The notes below the pieces were generated by a model. That model saw only the letters and a program-made list of their open reading frames with translations. It was not told the DNA's origin and did no database searches. A stretch of DNA of 35,695 nucleotides from CAYHBO01 sp964354855 (GTDB lineage: Bacteria > Babelota > Babeliae > Babelales > RVW-14). This document shows, in pieces, positions 23,148 through 32,202 of the stretch. The stretch's first letter is position 1, and each line of letters opens with the position of its first letter. The stretch is taken from assembly GCA_964354855.1 (NCBI GenBank), contig CAYHBO010000015.1, positions 1 through 35,695 on the forward strand, read 5' to 3'. Both the position numbers and the translations under genes were made by a program.

Positions 23148-24254
23148 TTAAAGCCAATATAATCTGAGAATTTTAAAACTTTCTTGATCTTCATTATTAC
23201 TTATCTGCCCAATTTGATTATTAGTTGGTTGAACTACCTTCTTCTCTTTTACTTTTTTTATTATCGCCAGCAACTGCTGCTCCGTCTGCCCAACTTTTCC
23301 ACAAGATAGCACAGAATAGATCACCGGTTCAAATTGTTTCGCAAACATCGATGGTAAATTTTTAAAGGGAGGAACCTTCCCTCCATAAATCGGCGTAATA
23401 TTTTTCCAATTCTGCTCCCAATCTTGCACCCATTCATCTTTGTAGCCTGCAATAAATGTTTTAAATGGCTCTTTCAAGGCAACCGCATCTTGTGCTCGAG
23501 GTTGACGAATATTCAACATAACACACAAAGCATCCGAAAGAAGCAAGAGGTTAATTTCAGCTGATGATGTCCACACGGTAAAAATATCCTGCACCGTTAA
23601 CTTCTCATTAGACTTATCTTTTTCTTTTTTATTTTGAGGACCTGTTGGTGGTTTATAGATAAAATCAATCCCAGCGAATTGTTTTATTTCAAGCAGCTCT
23701 GAAAGATCATCGAGTTTTTTTCTTCGCTTGGTAAAATAATCCTGCAAAATTTTTAACATCTCTCCCGCTGCTAGTTTATTTTGAATCGCAAGCCCACCAA
23801 TCAACGTTGCGTATGCCGGTTTAAATTCTTGTTTCTCAAAGTCAAACGCCTCATTAAGATTAATCTTCCCATGCTCGCTTACCATGCAAATCTTTACTGA
23901 ACCATCTATGCCATCTTTTTTTTCATCAAGAGTAAAGTTCTGCCAACGATTTAAATTCGGCAACAACACTTTCAATAATTTTTTAGTTTTAGCAAGCTTA
24001 TTATCCTGTTGCCCACCAGTTTGATTTTTTTTATCATCTTTATCTTCTTCAGGCTTATCTTCTGACGGCAATAGTTGTGCCATGGCTATGTTAATACCAC
24101 TTAATGCCAATGTTTTAGCTTTCTCACGTTCTACCATTGTTTTCATGAACCGCGATCCAACCAGTACGGAACGCATCAGCTGTTCGGTCAACATGACAAT
24201 AACTGAAACCATCATCAAGGCGACGATGACAATTACACCTGATTTTTTTCTCAT
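23148..24254 (-). CDS. gspK: General secretion pathway minor pseudopilin GspK-like
   Basis: A 368-residue protein beginning with a prepilin-like helix (KSGVIVIVALMMVSVIVMLT) that lacks the Glu at +5, as is usual for GspK. A large periplasmic domain follows: the KINLNEAFDF segment (about 130) and the helical DYFTKRRKKLDDLSELLEI region match the layout of GspK, where it caps the pseudopilus tip with GspI and GspJ. It overlaps gspJ by 4 nt. A Lys/Asp-rich insert (DKPEEDKDDKKNQTGG) is lineage-specific. Confidence 0.8.
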   Translation of the reverse strand: MRKKSGVIVIVALMMVSVIVMLTEQLMRSVLVGSRFMKTMVEREKAKTLALSGINIAMAQLLPSEDKPEEDKDDKKNQTGGQQDNKLAKTKKLLKVLLPNLNRWQNFTLDEKKDGIDGSVKICMVSEHGKINLNEAFDFEKQEFKPAYATLIGGLAIQNKLAAGEMLKILQDYFTKRRKKLDDLSELLEIKQFAGIDFIYKPPTGPQNKKEKDKSNEKLTVQDIFTVWTSSAEINLLLLSDALCVMLNIRQPRAQDAVALKEPFKTFIAGYKDEWVQDWEQNWKNITPIYGGKVPPFKNLPSMFAKQFEPVIYSVLSCGKVGQTEQQLLAIIKKVKEKKVVQPTNNQIGQISNNEDQESFKILRLYWL

Positions 24255-25297
24255 ATGCCACTCACGGTCGTTACCGTCGTAGACGTCGCGCTAGAAGACA
24301 CCGCTTGTCCTGCTACTTGCCCAGGAGCAGTCCCCACAGGAACCACCGTACCCCCAGGAATAATTGGCTGATCTTGCAACTGTTTCTTAATTTCATCACT
24401 GTATTCAGTTGGATAAGAAAATATCGGAACCATCATATGAAAAATATGCTCACCACTAAAATTTTTCTTCCATAAAACTACGGTAATTTCAATACGTTGT
24501 GGTACAAATCCCTTACTATAAGGCTTTTCACCCCATGTAAAAGACCGTAACTCCTCTTTCTTTTTTTCTTTTCCATCCATTTTATCAAATACGTCTTTTT
24601 GCTCCCGCGCTTTTATCTCTTCAGCGGTTTCTTCTTTGAAGGTAATGTATTCAAAATAAATATTTTTAATGCCCTCAATCAAAATCTGTTCATCAAGATC
24701 ATGCTTGGCAAGTTTTTCGTGATCAAACTCACTCACTTTCATCTTGGTATTTTTAAGATCATGCGCCTCTTTGCGAATAAGCTTAAAACACTCATGATCT
24801 CGATCGCCATGTGTTTTATCTTGTTTTAACTCATAAGCGACCCTTACCAAATTCGATACGCTATTACCATAAACTCGCAATGGATTAGCACAAATAAACG
24901 TCAACCGACCAAACACTTTAAGATCACGATCATTATATTTTAAGCCTTTACCAATGCCATCACCTTCGGTTCCCAAAAAGAAAGAAGTAAGCTCATCAAG
25001 CGTTTTCTTTTTTCTGTCTCGAGCATCTGCAGGGGTTTCAGACTTTTGCGCCTCTGCCTTATTTTCTTTGGTTGGAATAATCTCTTTCTGCAACATAGGA
25101 ATAAACGCTGTTGAAAGATCTTTTTCAAGTTGATTAAATAATAAACAAATCTTTCGATTATCAATCATAACCATACGACTTTTTTCAAGAAACCCGCATG
25201 CCCCATGATACGCCTGCATCAATGCAAGTAAGATGAAAGCAGAAATGGTTAATGAAATGAGAACTTCGAATAGGGTAAATGCAGGAGAATGCTTCAT
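24251..25297 (-). CDS. gspJ: Pseudopilin GspJ-like
   Basis: A 348-residue protein with a short leader and type IV pilin-like N-terminus (AFTLFEVLISLTISAFILLA, Glu at +5). The residue before the cleavage site is Ala where Gly is usual, which prepilin peptidase tolerates less well. The region QLEKDLSTAFIPM fits GspJ. It is longer than typical GspJ (about 200 residues) because of charged inserts and a low-complexity C-terminus (AGQAVSSSATSTTVTTV). It overlaps gspI and gspK by 4 nt each. Confidence 0.8.
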   Translation of the reverse strand: MKHSPAFTLFEVLISLTISAFILLALMQAYHGACGFLEKSRMVMIDNRKICLLFNQLEKDLSTAFIPMLQKEIIPTKENKAEAQKSETPADARDRKKKTLDELTSFFLGTEGDGIGKGLKYNDRDLKVFGRLTFICANPLRVYGNSVSNLVRVAYELKQDKTHGDRDHECFKLIRKEAHDLKNTKMKVSEFDHEKLAKHDLDEQILIEGIKNIYFEYITFKEETAEEIKAREQKDVFDKMDGKEKKKEELRSFTWGEKPYSKGFVPQRIEITVVLWKKNFSGEHIFHMMVPIFSYPTEYSDEIKKQLQDQPIIPGGTVVPVGTAPGQVAGQAVSSSATSTTVTTVSGI

Positions 25298-25719
25298 TTT
25301 TTCTCTTCTTTTTCTTCAGCCTTGTAAACGAATCCACCTACCACAATCTTCTCGTTAAAAAGGCCGCTTGTCCATTCACCTTGTGCCATTATGGCTCTCA
25401 ATAGATCTCTACTTTTTTTTATATCTTTTTGAGCTCTGTTAAGCAGTGATCGCATAAGTTTTTGTTGTGCAGTGATAATCTTTACTTCAGGATCTTTAAA
25501 TTTTTGAGTAACCGACTTTTTATTGTCTTTACTCGGCTTAATAAAAGCTTCTAGCCATGCCTTCTTTACTAAAAAAATCCGATTCACTTCTTCTCGATTT
25601 CTGAGCACTCGTTGTACCGATTTAATTTGTGCCTGAGAAAGAACATACAAGGCGGTAACCAGAATAAATAAGGCGAGTAAGACTTCAAGAAGCGTAAATC
25701 CAGCAGGTTTATTCATCAT
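25294..25719 (-). CDS. gspI: Pseudopilin GspI-like
   Basis: A 141-residue protein with a canonical prepilin N-terminus: leader MMNKPAG, then FTLLEVLLALFILVTALYVL with Glu at +5. Short length, gene position between H and J, and the QAQIKSVQR helix fit GspI, a minor pseudopilin at the pseudopilus tip. The C-terminal half is unusually basic. Confidence 0.8.
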   Translation of the reverse strand: MMNKPAGFTLLEVLLALFILVTALYVLSQAQIKSVQRVLRNREEVNRIFLVKKAWLEAFIKPSKDNKKSVTQKFKDPEVKIITAQQKLMRSLLNRAQKDIKKSRDLLRAIMAQGEWTSGLFNEKIVVGGFVYKAEEKEEKK

Positions 25720-25722
25720 TTC

Positions 25723-26253
25723 TTATTCCGTTTTGTGACCATCAAGATAGATACAATCACCCAAAAATGACTGCGTTTTTATTGTTACTTTGCTTGCTTC
25801 GCCGTTTTCCATGCGGGTGAGCCAGATTATAACGGGTTGGATTAGCCCATCAGGAACAATATAACAATGTCCTTGATGCTGCGTCTCTTTTGATTGAAAC
25901 AAATCTTTTTTATTAAAATAAACCGCATTGATTTTTATCGCATCAGGAAGATCATAACGAGTTGCTGCATACAACGAAGAAACTGGATTATATACCAGTT
26001 CAGAAGTCTTACTTTTATTAATCGATTCATCTTCGACAAAAACAGAATCAGACCTAAACACAAGCCTATGATTTTTATGATTAGTAATCGCTTCTTGCCG
26101 CGCAAACAACAAAAGATTATTAATCTCACATACAACGGTTTTCCATTGTACATTTGGCTTGCGTAAGTTTAAACGAGGTAAAAGGATGGTTGCCAAAACG
26201 CCGATAAGCGTTAAGACAACCAACACTTCAAATAACGTAAATGCTTTACGCAC
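25723..26253 (-). CDS. gspH: Pseudopilin GspH-like
   Basis: A 176-residue protein with N-terminal MRKAFTLFEVLVVLTLIGVL, Glu at +5 and Ala in place of Gly at -1. The NNLLLFARQEAITNHKNHRL segment is typical of GspH/FimT proteins, followed by a beta-rich domain. It shares one base with the end of gspG and precedes gspI by 3 nt. Confidence 0.82.
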   Translation of the reverse strand: MRKAFTLFEVLVVLTLIGVLATILLPRLNLRKPNVQWKTVVCEINNLLLFARQEAITNHKNHRLVFRSDSVFVEDESINKSKTSELVYNPVSSLYAATRYDLPDAIKINAVYFNKKDLFQSKETQHQGHCYIVPDGLIQPVIIWLTRMENGEASKVTIKTQSFLGDCIYLDGHKTE

Positions 26254-26702
26254 TAGTTACCTTCAATAATCCATTCTTTTTCATGTTCTCGATCTTCTTC
26301 AGTTCTATTTTCTCCACCAAATGATATGAGCTCATAAGACTTGAACTTTTTACCAGAATTAATTTTTGGAGGGGAATTGTAAATGATTTTGGTTTCCCAA
26401 CCATCTACCGGATTACCATCTTCATTTTTTGCCGTTGAATAAGGACCATGCCAATTAGGATTACCAGACATTTCAAATAAAACCTTCAGCCCCTCTTTAG
26501 CATTAGGAACACGACCAATGTCCGTTGAAAAATTTAGAATATCCCCTTTAAGTTGGTTCATAATAATCTTTGTATTTTTATGTTTTGCCTGACCAAACGC
26601 ATTCATAATTTTTGGTACAACCGTAGCCATAAACACACCAATGATGCCAAGAACGATAAGTATTTCAATCATGGTAAAACCAGATCTCTTTTGATAGTGC
26701 AT
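26253..26702 (-). CDS. gspG: Major pseudopilin GspG
   Basis: A 149-residue protein with prepilin leader MHYQKRSG and FTMIEILIVLGIIGVFMATV, Glu at +5. The GspG fingerprint is present: DIGRVPNAKEGLKVLF, WHGPYS, then DGNPVDGWETKIIYNSP and LISFGGENR. GspG subunits build the pseudopilus that drives type II secretion. The second gene of the operon, between F and H. Confidence 0.9.
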   Translation of the reverse strand: MHYQKRSGFTMIEILIVLGIIGVFMATVVPKIMNAFGQAKHKNTKIIMNQLKGDILNFSTDIGRVPNAKEGLKVLFEMSGNPNWHGPYSTAKNEDGNPVDGWETKIIYNSPPKINSGKKFKSYELISFGGENRTEEDREHEKEWIIEGN

Positions 26703-26722
26703 AAAATCCTTCCTTAGTAAAA

Positions 26723-27937
26723 TTATAAACCTGGCATACTTGCCATACCCAAAATTGGCAACATAATCGCTGCCATTATAAAAATAATAATCACAGCCAT
26801 AACCAAAGTCATCACCGGCGCAATTTTCGCCGTTAATCCATCAGTTAAATCAATGAGCTCTCGCTCATACTCATTTCCTACATTTAAGAGCATCTCTCCA
26901 AGTTTTCCTGACTCTTCCCCGGTGTTGATCATATAACTAGCCATACTCGGAAAGATCCCCGTCTGCTTAAGATACCGAGCAATTTTACCTTCTTTAATAA
27001 TTTTGTCGCGCGCCGCCATCAATTTTTCCGTAAGCACCGAGTTCTCAACAATTTTACACACAATGTCCAATGCTTCAGGAAGATTTACCCCACTCTCAAT
27101 AAGCATCCCTAATGTTTTGCTCAACTGAACTACGGCCTTAGTCCGTGAAAAATAAGCAGTTAAGGGAAACCGTAAAAGATATTGATCCATAAGAATTTTG
27201 CCTTTAGGGGTTGATTTCCAATACGAAACAAGAACAACGGTCACAATAAGGCCAATAGACATCACCATCCAATGATTAAGTAGCAGATCTGACATAGTAA
27301 CAAGAACTTGCGTTGGCCAGGGGAGCTCCTGCCCCATCTGCCTAAACATTCCCATAAGCTTCGGTACCATAAATAGCAACAGTAATACCACCACCCCTAT
27401 GGCAGCTGAAATCATCATAATCGGGTAAGACATTGCCTTTTTTACACGGCGCTTTACATCTTCAGATCGTTCAAGATATTCAACAAGTCGCATCAAAATA
27501 GATTCAAGCTTCCCACTAGCTTCACCAGCACGAACTAGTTGTATATAAACATTAGAGAAAACACGCGGATACTTGCCAAGCTCTTTAGCCAACGGCTCCC
27601 CACCCTTAATTCCATCACGAACATTCACCAAAAGACGTTTAAACTTCCCTTCAAACTGCTCAAGTAATAAATCAAAGGATTGCAAAAGCGGCACCCCCGA
27701 ACGTAATAACACTGAAAGTTGGGTAGTAAAGAGAACAACTGTTCTTGAATCAATTTTCTTTTCAAACAACGACTGCAGCGAGAATCCTGATGGCTCACCT
27801 AGCACTTCAGTAATATTGATAATCATTAAGCCCTGACCACGCAACATCTCTTTTGCCGCCTGGATAGTTGCAGCATCAATGGTCCCGGATGTCTTAGTCC
27901 CACGACGAGAAAATGAATCATACTTGTAAAGAGGCAT
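26723..27937 (-). CDS. gspF: Type II secretion inner-membrane platform protein GspF
   Basis: A 404-residue protein from the ATG at 27937 (GGAG nine bases upstream); an in-frame TTG at 27955 is less likely. It has two T2SSF domains (about 65-185 and 265-390), with the typical FTTQLSVLLRSGVPLLQSF and TGEESGKLGEML signatures, and membrane spans around 165, 215 and 375-395. It forms the membrane platform that works with the GspE ATPase. Gene order F-G-H-I-J-K is that of general secretion operons; D, E, C, L and M are not in the window. Confidence 0.92.
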   Translation of the reverse strand: MPLYKYDSFSRRGTKTSGTIDAATIQAAKEMLRGQGLMIINITEVLGEPSGFSLQSLFEKKIDSRTVVLFTTQLSVLLRSGVPLLQSFDLLLEQFEGKFKRLLVNVRDGIKGGEPLAKELGKYPRVFSNVYIQLVRAGEASGKLESILMRLVEYLERSEDVKRRVKKAMSYPIMMISAAIGVVVLLLLFMVPKLMGMFRQMGQELPWPTQVLVTMSDLLLNHWMVMSIGLIVTVVLVSYWKSTPKGKILMDQYLLRFPLTAYFSRTKAVVQLSKTLGMLIESGVNLPEALDIVCKIVENSVLTEKLMAARDKIIKEGKIARYLKQTGIFPSMASYMINTGEESGKLGEMLLNVGNEYERELIDLTDGLTAKIAPVMTLVMAVIIIFIMAAIMLPILGMASMPGL

Positions 27938-27979
27938 AGATGGATGCTCCAACAAAACTTACCGTCTCTTCACAATCGC

Positions 27980-28009
27980 TTGCAAAGAAAAAAAATTTTC
28001 TGATACTAT
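27980..28009 (+). promoter_or_regulatory. Candidate promoter for the 28093 gene
   Basis: TTGCAA (27980-27985), an 18-bp spacer and TACTAT (28004-28009). It lies in the 155-bp divergent space between gspF and the next gene. Moderate match only. Confidence 0.35.
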
Positions 28010-28092
28010 TACCCAAGGGTAATTTTTATTTATTCGATAAGTGAACAAAATTATTATTTAAGGTTAGTACACTTTATCAAAAGGGAGCGGTT

Positions 28093-29262
28093 ATGAAAAT
28101 AAATAATATTTCCAACGTGGCACATGCCGCGTTAGCTTTTATGATGTCTTGGTATATGACCTTAGTCGCCATCCCTGATTTTTCCCAAACCTCATTAGAT
28201 TTCCCATCAATTACTAAAAATACCCCTAAAAAAAAAGTTGAAGACTACAATTTCGACACCCTTCTCAATGTAACCCCTCTACAATTCAGCATGAACACCA
28301 TTCGCTACTACCTAGAATCTCATCGTGTTGGCACACGAGACATGCAAATCGTTAATCAAAAACCTGAAGCATCACCCGATACCATGTTCACCCGTGGCTT
28401 TTCACAATATTTAAGCGATGTTTATAATAAACAAAACTATGCATCGATGCTTTCACAAGATGGTACCCACCTCGTTGATTTCCTCCAACTAAGTGATGAA
28501 TTAAATCTTAACCATACAACGTTGTACGTTGGGTTCAGGTTATTTCATAACAAAATAAAAAGTTGTGAAGTAATTGATGACACCGCCATCTTACAAATGG
28601 TCGAACCAATCGGAAAGTACCTTGAACGACATTTTGAAGAAAATGAAACCCATTATAAAACCAATCTTAATTTCATTCGTAAGCACACTGAAGAGCTGAT
28701 GCTTGCAAAATTTACTGACCACTACGCAAAATTCCAGGAAGAACCGGATGTTTTTATCTTGAATCTCTCCGAAGAAATAACCAAAGAGTTCAAGCAAGAA
28801 TTCACCAATTTTGAAAAAAGCATCAAAGTTCAGCAAGAAAAAGCTGAAGCTCGTGAACGTCTCCGTAACTTAACTCTAAGATTTCTTGAAACTGCATTGG
28901 GAAAAACCATCTGGAGTACCCAGTCCTATGAAGGAATTTGGCATTCATTTCAAGCAATTGCCTTTGACTTACAAGCTCTAGGTGTTCGCTCAGTGGTAAA
29001 CCATATGGATGATATGGATTCATTGCTATGGTCTCACGTTCATCGTTTTTGTTATTTTGTTGATCTTGTTGGCTCTCATTTACCGCTTGAGTTTTATGAA
29101 GAAATTGAAGGTGATTTAAACAATAAGCTCATCTATTTCTTAGAAGAAAAAGAACAAGATGCGTACATAAAAACCAAAAAAGAAACGCTTGAAGAAGCAC
29201 TTGTTAAAGGAAGAATGAAAGCAGTTGCATACAGCAAAGGGATTGTAGATCACCTCGTCTAA
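28093..29262 (+). CDS. Hypothetical protein with N-terminal membrane segment
   Basis: A 389-residue protein behind a GGGAG ribosome-binding site. Residues 10-30 (AHAALAFMMSWYMTLVAIP) look like a signal anchor. The remainder is mostly helical and charged: a region around 235-260 (FEKSIKVQQEKAEARERLR) is likely a coiled coil, and the C-terminus (EEKEQDAYIKTKKETLEEAL) is strongly helical. No domain recognised. It may be co-transcribed with the lipase-like gene 24 bp downstream. Confidence 0.72.
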   Translation: MKINNISNVAHAALAFMMSWYMTLVAIPDFSQTSLDFPSITKNTPKKKVEDYNFDTLLNVTPLQFSMNTIRYYLESHRVGTRDMQIVNQKPEASPDTMFTRGFSQYLSDVYNKQNYASMLSQDGTHLVDFLQLSDELNLNHTTLYVGFRLFHNKIKSCEVIDDTAILQMVEPIGKYLERHFEENETHYKTNLNFIRKHTEELMLAKFTDHYAKFQEEPDVFILNLSEEITKEFKQEFTNFEKSIKVQQEKAEARERLRNLTLRFLETALGKTIWSTQSYEGIWHSFQAIAFDLQALGVRSVVNHMDDMDSLLWSHVHRFCYFVDLVGSHLPLEFYEEIEGDLNNKLIYFLEEKEQDAYIKTKKETLEEALVKGRMKAVAYSKGIVDHLV

Positions 29263-29274
29263 AACATAATACCC

Positions 29275-29284
29275 GGGGGGGGGG
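29275..29284 (+). repeat. Homopolymer G10 serving as ribosome-binding site
   Basis: Ten consecutive G lie 2 nt before the ATG at 29287, in a genome that is otherwise AT-rich. The tract provides the only Shine-Dalgarno-like sequence for the lipase-like gene, and tract-length changes would alter spacing. Confidence 0.85.
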
Positions 29285-29286
29285 AA

Positions 29287-30357
29287 ATGATCACAAGCAA
29301 GTCAAACTTATTTCTAATCATAATAACATTTATGACCCTCATGCCAGAAAACAATGCAATGCAATATACCCATCAAAAAACGGTAAAAGTAACGGTGTTT
29401 ATTCATGGCACCATTCTTCCAATTCCCTCTATTCAATCAGCAAAAGAAGCCGCAATGGTCGCTTGGAAAACCAAAAAGATTGAACTTACCATTGAAGCTT
29501 ACTACTACAGTTTACGCTCAAATAGCTTTTATAAGAACCAAATCATTGGAAAACCAGAACTGCATGAAATTCTCAAACTAAGCGATGATCATTGGGTCAA
29601 TTGGGCTCTCACATCAGCATACCGATACATGCATGAAACATTCTTACCTGATGATAATAAAACACTTTTATTTTACAGCTTTGGATGGAATGGCCGATTT
29701 AGAAGTAAAAAACGACGAACAGCAGCGGATGATCTTTATGATGCTTTAATCAAAAAAAGAAAAGAACTTGCAGAAACATACCCAGACCATGAAATCGAAT
29801 TTTCTCTTGTAACGCATAGCCTTGCCGGTGAAATAGCTTTACGCTTAGCCCACATTGAAGAAGAAAAAAAAGAAAACCTCACCATTCATGAACTCATTTC
29901 ATTTGGAGCCCCGGTACAACAAGAAACACATGATGCAGCAGAACACGCTATGTTTAAAAAAATTTATCACTTTTTTTCACACGGTGACTACGTTCAAATC
30001 ATGGATATTTTTACGACAAGCGGCTGGTCTAATCGAAAATTTGAAACAGAAGATCCAAGTGTTATCCAGATATCACTTGATGTTAATGGCACTCACCCAG
30101 GACATGCTTCCCTGAGTTTTTATGGATCACGATTTCACGAGCCAACACTCGCGATAAACCCTCTTCCGCCACTTGTCTTTGCACCATGGATGATCGCTTG
30201 GCTTAATAAAAACTCAGAAAACCAAACTCATCACCATCTATCAATCAGAACAGATGGAAAGATAATTAGCCTCATGGCAAATGGTAAAGAAACAAAACAA
30301 GATCAAGTTAATTTGGAAGAACTAAAAAAATTTATGGATGTCGATAACTCTGATTAA
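29287..30357 (+). CDS. Secreted lipase-like alpha/beta hydrolase
   Basis: A 356-residue protein with a signal peptide (NLFLIIITFMTLMPENNA, then MQ). The hydrolase core has VFIHGT (38-43; HG oxyanion strand), EFSLVTHSLAGEIALRLA (171-188; nucleophile elbow with Ser178), ISFGAP (204-209), a FSHGDYVQ segment (Asp234) and a late HPGHASL that could supply the His. The elbow reads T-H-S-L-A where lipases usually have G-x-S-x-G. Probably a lipase or esterase acting outside the cytoplasm; the substrate is unknown. Its stop overlaps the stop of the convergent ABC ATPase gene by 3 nt. Confidence 0.72.
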   Translation: MITSKSNLFLIIITFMTLMPENNAMQYTHQKTVKVTVFIHGTILPIPSIQSAKEAAMVAWKTKKIELTIEAYYYSLRSNSFYKNQIIGKPELHEILKLSDDHWVNWALTSAYRYMHETFLPDDNKTLLFYSFGWNGRFRSKKRRTAADDLYDALIKKRKELAETYPDHEIEFSLVTHSLAGEIALRLAHIEEEKKENLTIHELISFGAPVQQETHDAAEHAMFKKIYHFFSHGDYVQIMDIFTTSGWSNRKFETEDPSVIQISLDVNGTHPGHASLSFYGSRFHEPTLAINPLPPLVFAPWMIAWLNKNSENQTHHHLSIRTDGKIISLMANGKETKQDQVNLEELKKFMDVDNSD

Positions 30358-31076
30358 CCCACCAACCGCAAACCTCGTTGCCCGGTCTCTCGATTAACCG
30401 TCAATTCAAAATAGCCATGCTGCGCATACCGCGTTACCAGTTCTTTATCATGACAAATAATTAAGACCGTCAAACCTGTTGCGGCTACGAGTTCAGCTAA
30501 GAAATTCATGACCATTGCAGCATTTTGTTCATCAAGCGCCGCCGTTGGTTCATCTAATAAAAGAATCGAAGCATTTTTTTGTAACGCCATCAAAATCGAT
30601 AACACCTGCCGTTGGCCCCCAGAAAGAAGATACACTGGCTTACTCGTATCAATTTTAAAGCGTTCAACAAACCCTGGGATTATTTTGTGCAGTGGCAACC
30701 CCTTAAGTGATGGGTAAGACCCCATACTGGCAAGTGATAGATTTTGTTCAAATGAAAGTTTATTGGCCAACATCTCATCAAATTTTTGTGGCACCATGGA
30801 CACCTGGTGAAATACCATTGAAGTTGCACCGGTCGCTAAGTCATCAAATTTGACTTGCTTACCCTTTATTTCAATCGTCCCCGATGCTTGCTCTCCCGGA
30901 TCAACGCATCCCTGCAGTAGACGAATCAATGTTGATTTTCCTGCACCATTTTCCCCACGTAAGAAATAAAGCTTTCCTACTTCAAGCTCCATTGAAACAT
31001 CATGAAGAAAATAATGCGACTGTGATGCAAACTTAAATGATAAATGTTGCATGTTTAATGCGATTTGTTTTGTCAT
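30354..31076 (-). CDS. ABC transporter ATPase (COG1101/TrpZ-like)
   Basis: A 240-residue ATPase: Walker A RGENGAGKSTLI, Q-loop SMVPQ, signature LLSGGQRQVLSI, Walker B ILLLDEPTAALD and switch His in ICHDKEL. It follows the permease by 2 nt. ATPases with this partner belong to uptake systems of the TrpXYZ type, which use a COG2984 binding protein. A tryptophan or related substrate is only a family-based guess. Confidence 0.85.
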   Translation of the reverse strand: MTKQIALNMQHLSFKFASQSHYFLHDVSMELEVGKLYFLRGENGAGKSTLIRLLQGCVDPGEQASGTIEIKGKQVKFDDLATGATSMVFHQVSMVPQKFDEMLANKLSFEQNLSLASMGSYPSLKGLPLHKIIPGFVERFKIDTSKPVYLLSGGQRQVLSILMALQKNASILLLDEPTAALDEQNAAMVMNFLAELVAATGLTVLIICHDKELVTRYAQHGYFELTVNRETGQRGLRLVG

Positions 31077-31078
31077 GA

Positions 31079-31984
31079 TTACACCCCCAAATGATCGGCC
31101 ATCATGTGGCGGCCTTTAAGACGATAGGTATAAATCAAAATTGATAACACTAAGAAGGCCTGAATCATCGTAAAATATTTTTGATTAAACCCAAGATTTA
31201 ACAACAGTTGCATGATGGTAAAGTAGCCAATCGTGCCCATGATTGGCACGCGAATTGAAAAAAATTTATTAGTACACGCAAACGCTTTACCTAAGATCAA
31301 CGCGGTAATACAAAATAATGCCATGCCATGGCCAGCATTCACATCAACAAATCCACTGGACTGCGCTACAAAGTAGCCTGATAACCCAGCAAGTCCATTA
31401 GCTAAAGCAACTCCGGTCAACACCACAAAATTAGTAGAGATGCCATAATGCCCAAAGAAGTTCGGGTTGTTCCCAAAAACTGCCAATGCATAGCCAAGCT
31501 GCGTCTTCAAGAATAAATACCCAACAATTAAAAGACTCATCATAACGGCAAACAACACCGGCAGTTCAGGATTTTTGACAAACCAATCACCCAGCGTGAG
31601 CACATTCACATAACTACTTAATGAAACCATGGCACTTCCAAGCGTTAACTGGTTCAAACCATGAAACAACCCCACCGTTAAAATGCTTGAAAGCAGATGA
31701 GGGATTTTTGCATAGCGGGTTAACATGCTCGACGTAAGCCCAACAACCACACCCCCAAAAATACTTACCAAGACGATTAGCACTAACATAAGCCCTAATG
31801 GCAGCCCAAGATTCAGCATGAGTAAGCGTGTCGCCAGCAACGCCCCAAACAGATAGGCTGCTTCGATGCTTAAGTCCGGCAATTTCATAAGCGAGATACT
31901 CACATAAGCCCCCAGGACTAGGGGAAAGTAAAGACACGATTGTTCAAGCGTAATCAACGCCGTTTGTAAAATGTTCATCAACAT
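31079..31984 (-). CDS. ABC transporter permease (COG4120/TrpY-like)
   Basis: A roughly 301-residue permease with about eight hydrophobic spans. It belongs to the LivH-related permease superfamily: GAYVSISLMKLPDLSIEAAY (substrate-path helix) and GNNPNFFGHYGISTNFVVLT are diagnostic. The start is uncertain: ATG at 31984 or 31978; a TTG at 31990 is less likely. The ATPase gene lies 2 nt downstream, but the expected substrate-binding protein is not next to them. Confidence 0.85.
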   Translation of the reverse strand: MLMNILQTALITLEQSCLYFPLVLGAYVSISLMKLPDLSIEAAYLFGALLATRLLMLNLGLPLGLMLVLIVLVSIFGGVVVGLTSSMLTRYAKIPHLLSSILTVGLFHGLNQLTLGSAMVSLSSYVNVLTLGDWFVKNPELPVLFAVMMSLLIVGYLFLKTQLGYALAVFGNNPNFFGHYGISTNFVVLTGVALANGLAGLSGYFVAQSSGFVDVNAGHGMALFCITALILGKAFACTNKFFSIRVPIMGTIGYFTIMQLLLNLGFNQKYFTMIQAFLVLSILIYTYRLKGRHMMADHLGV

Positions 31985-32124
31985 ATCCAAAAAAAATGGT
32001 TAAAAAAGAGAGTTTTTTACACATTCCCCAATTTTATGAATATTTGGTCAAATCGTATAGAAAAATCAGGTGAAGACATGGCAACCCTCAAATTTTACGA
32101 ATAACACCATTATTTTTACTTAAT

Positions 32125-32167
32125 TTGACCATCTGTCAATTTATATTAATATATAAAGATATATAAT
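32125..32167 (+). promoter_or_regulatory. Candidate promoters for the ankyrin gene
   Basis: TTGACC (32125-32130) with TAATAT 16 bp on (32147-32152), and a separate perfect TATAAT at 32162-32167 lacking a good -35 box. The region is very AT-rich, so either match may be chance. Confidence 0.4.
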
Positions 32168-32202
32168 GCAGATTAAAAATATTTAACTTACTTGGGAGCA
32201 TC

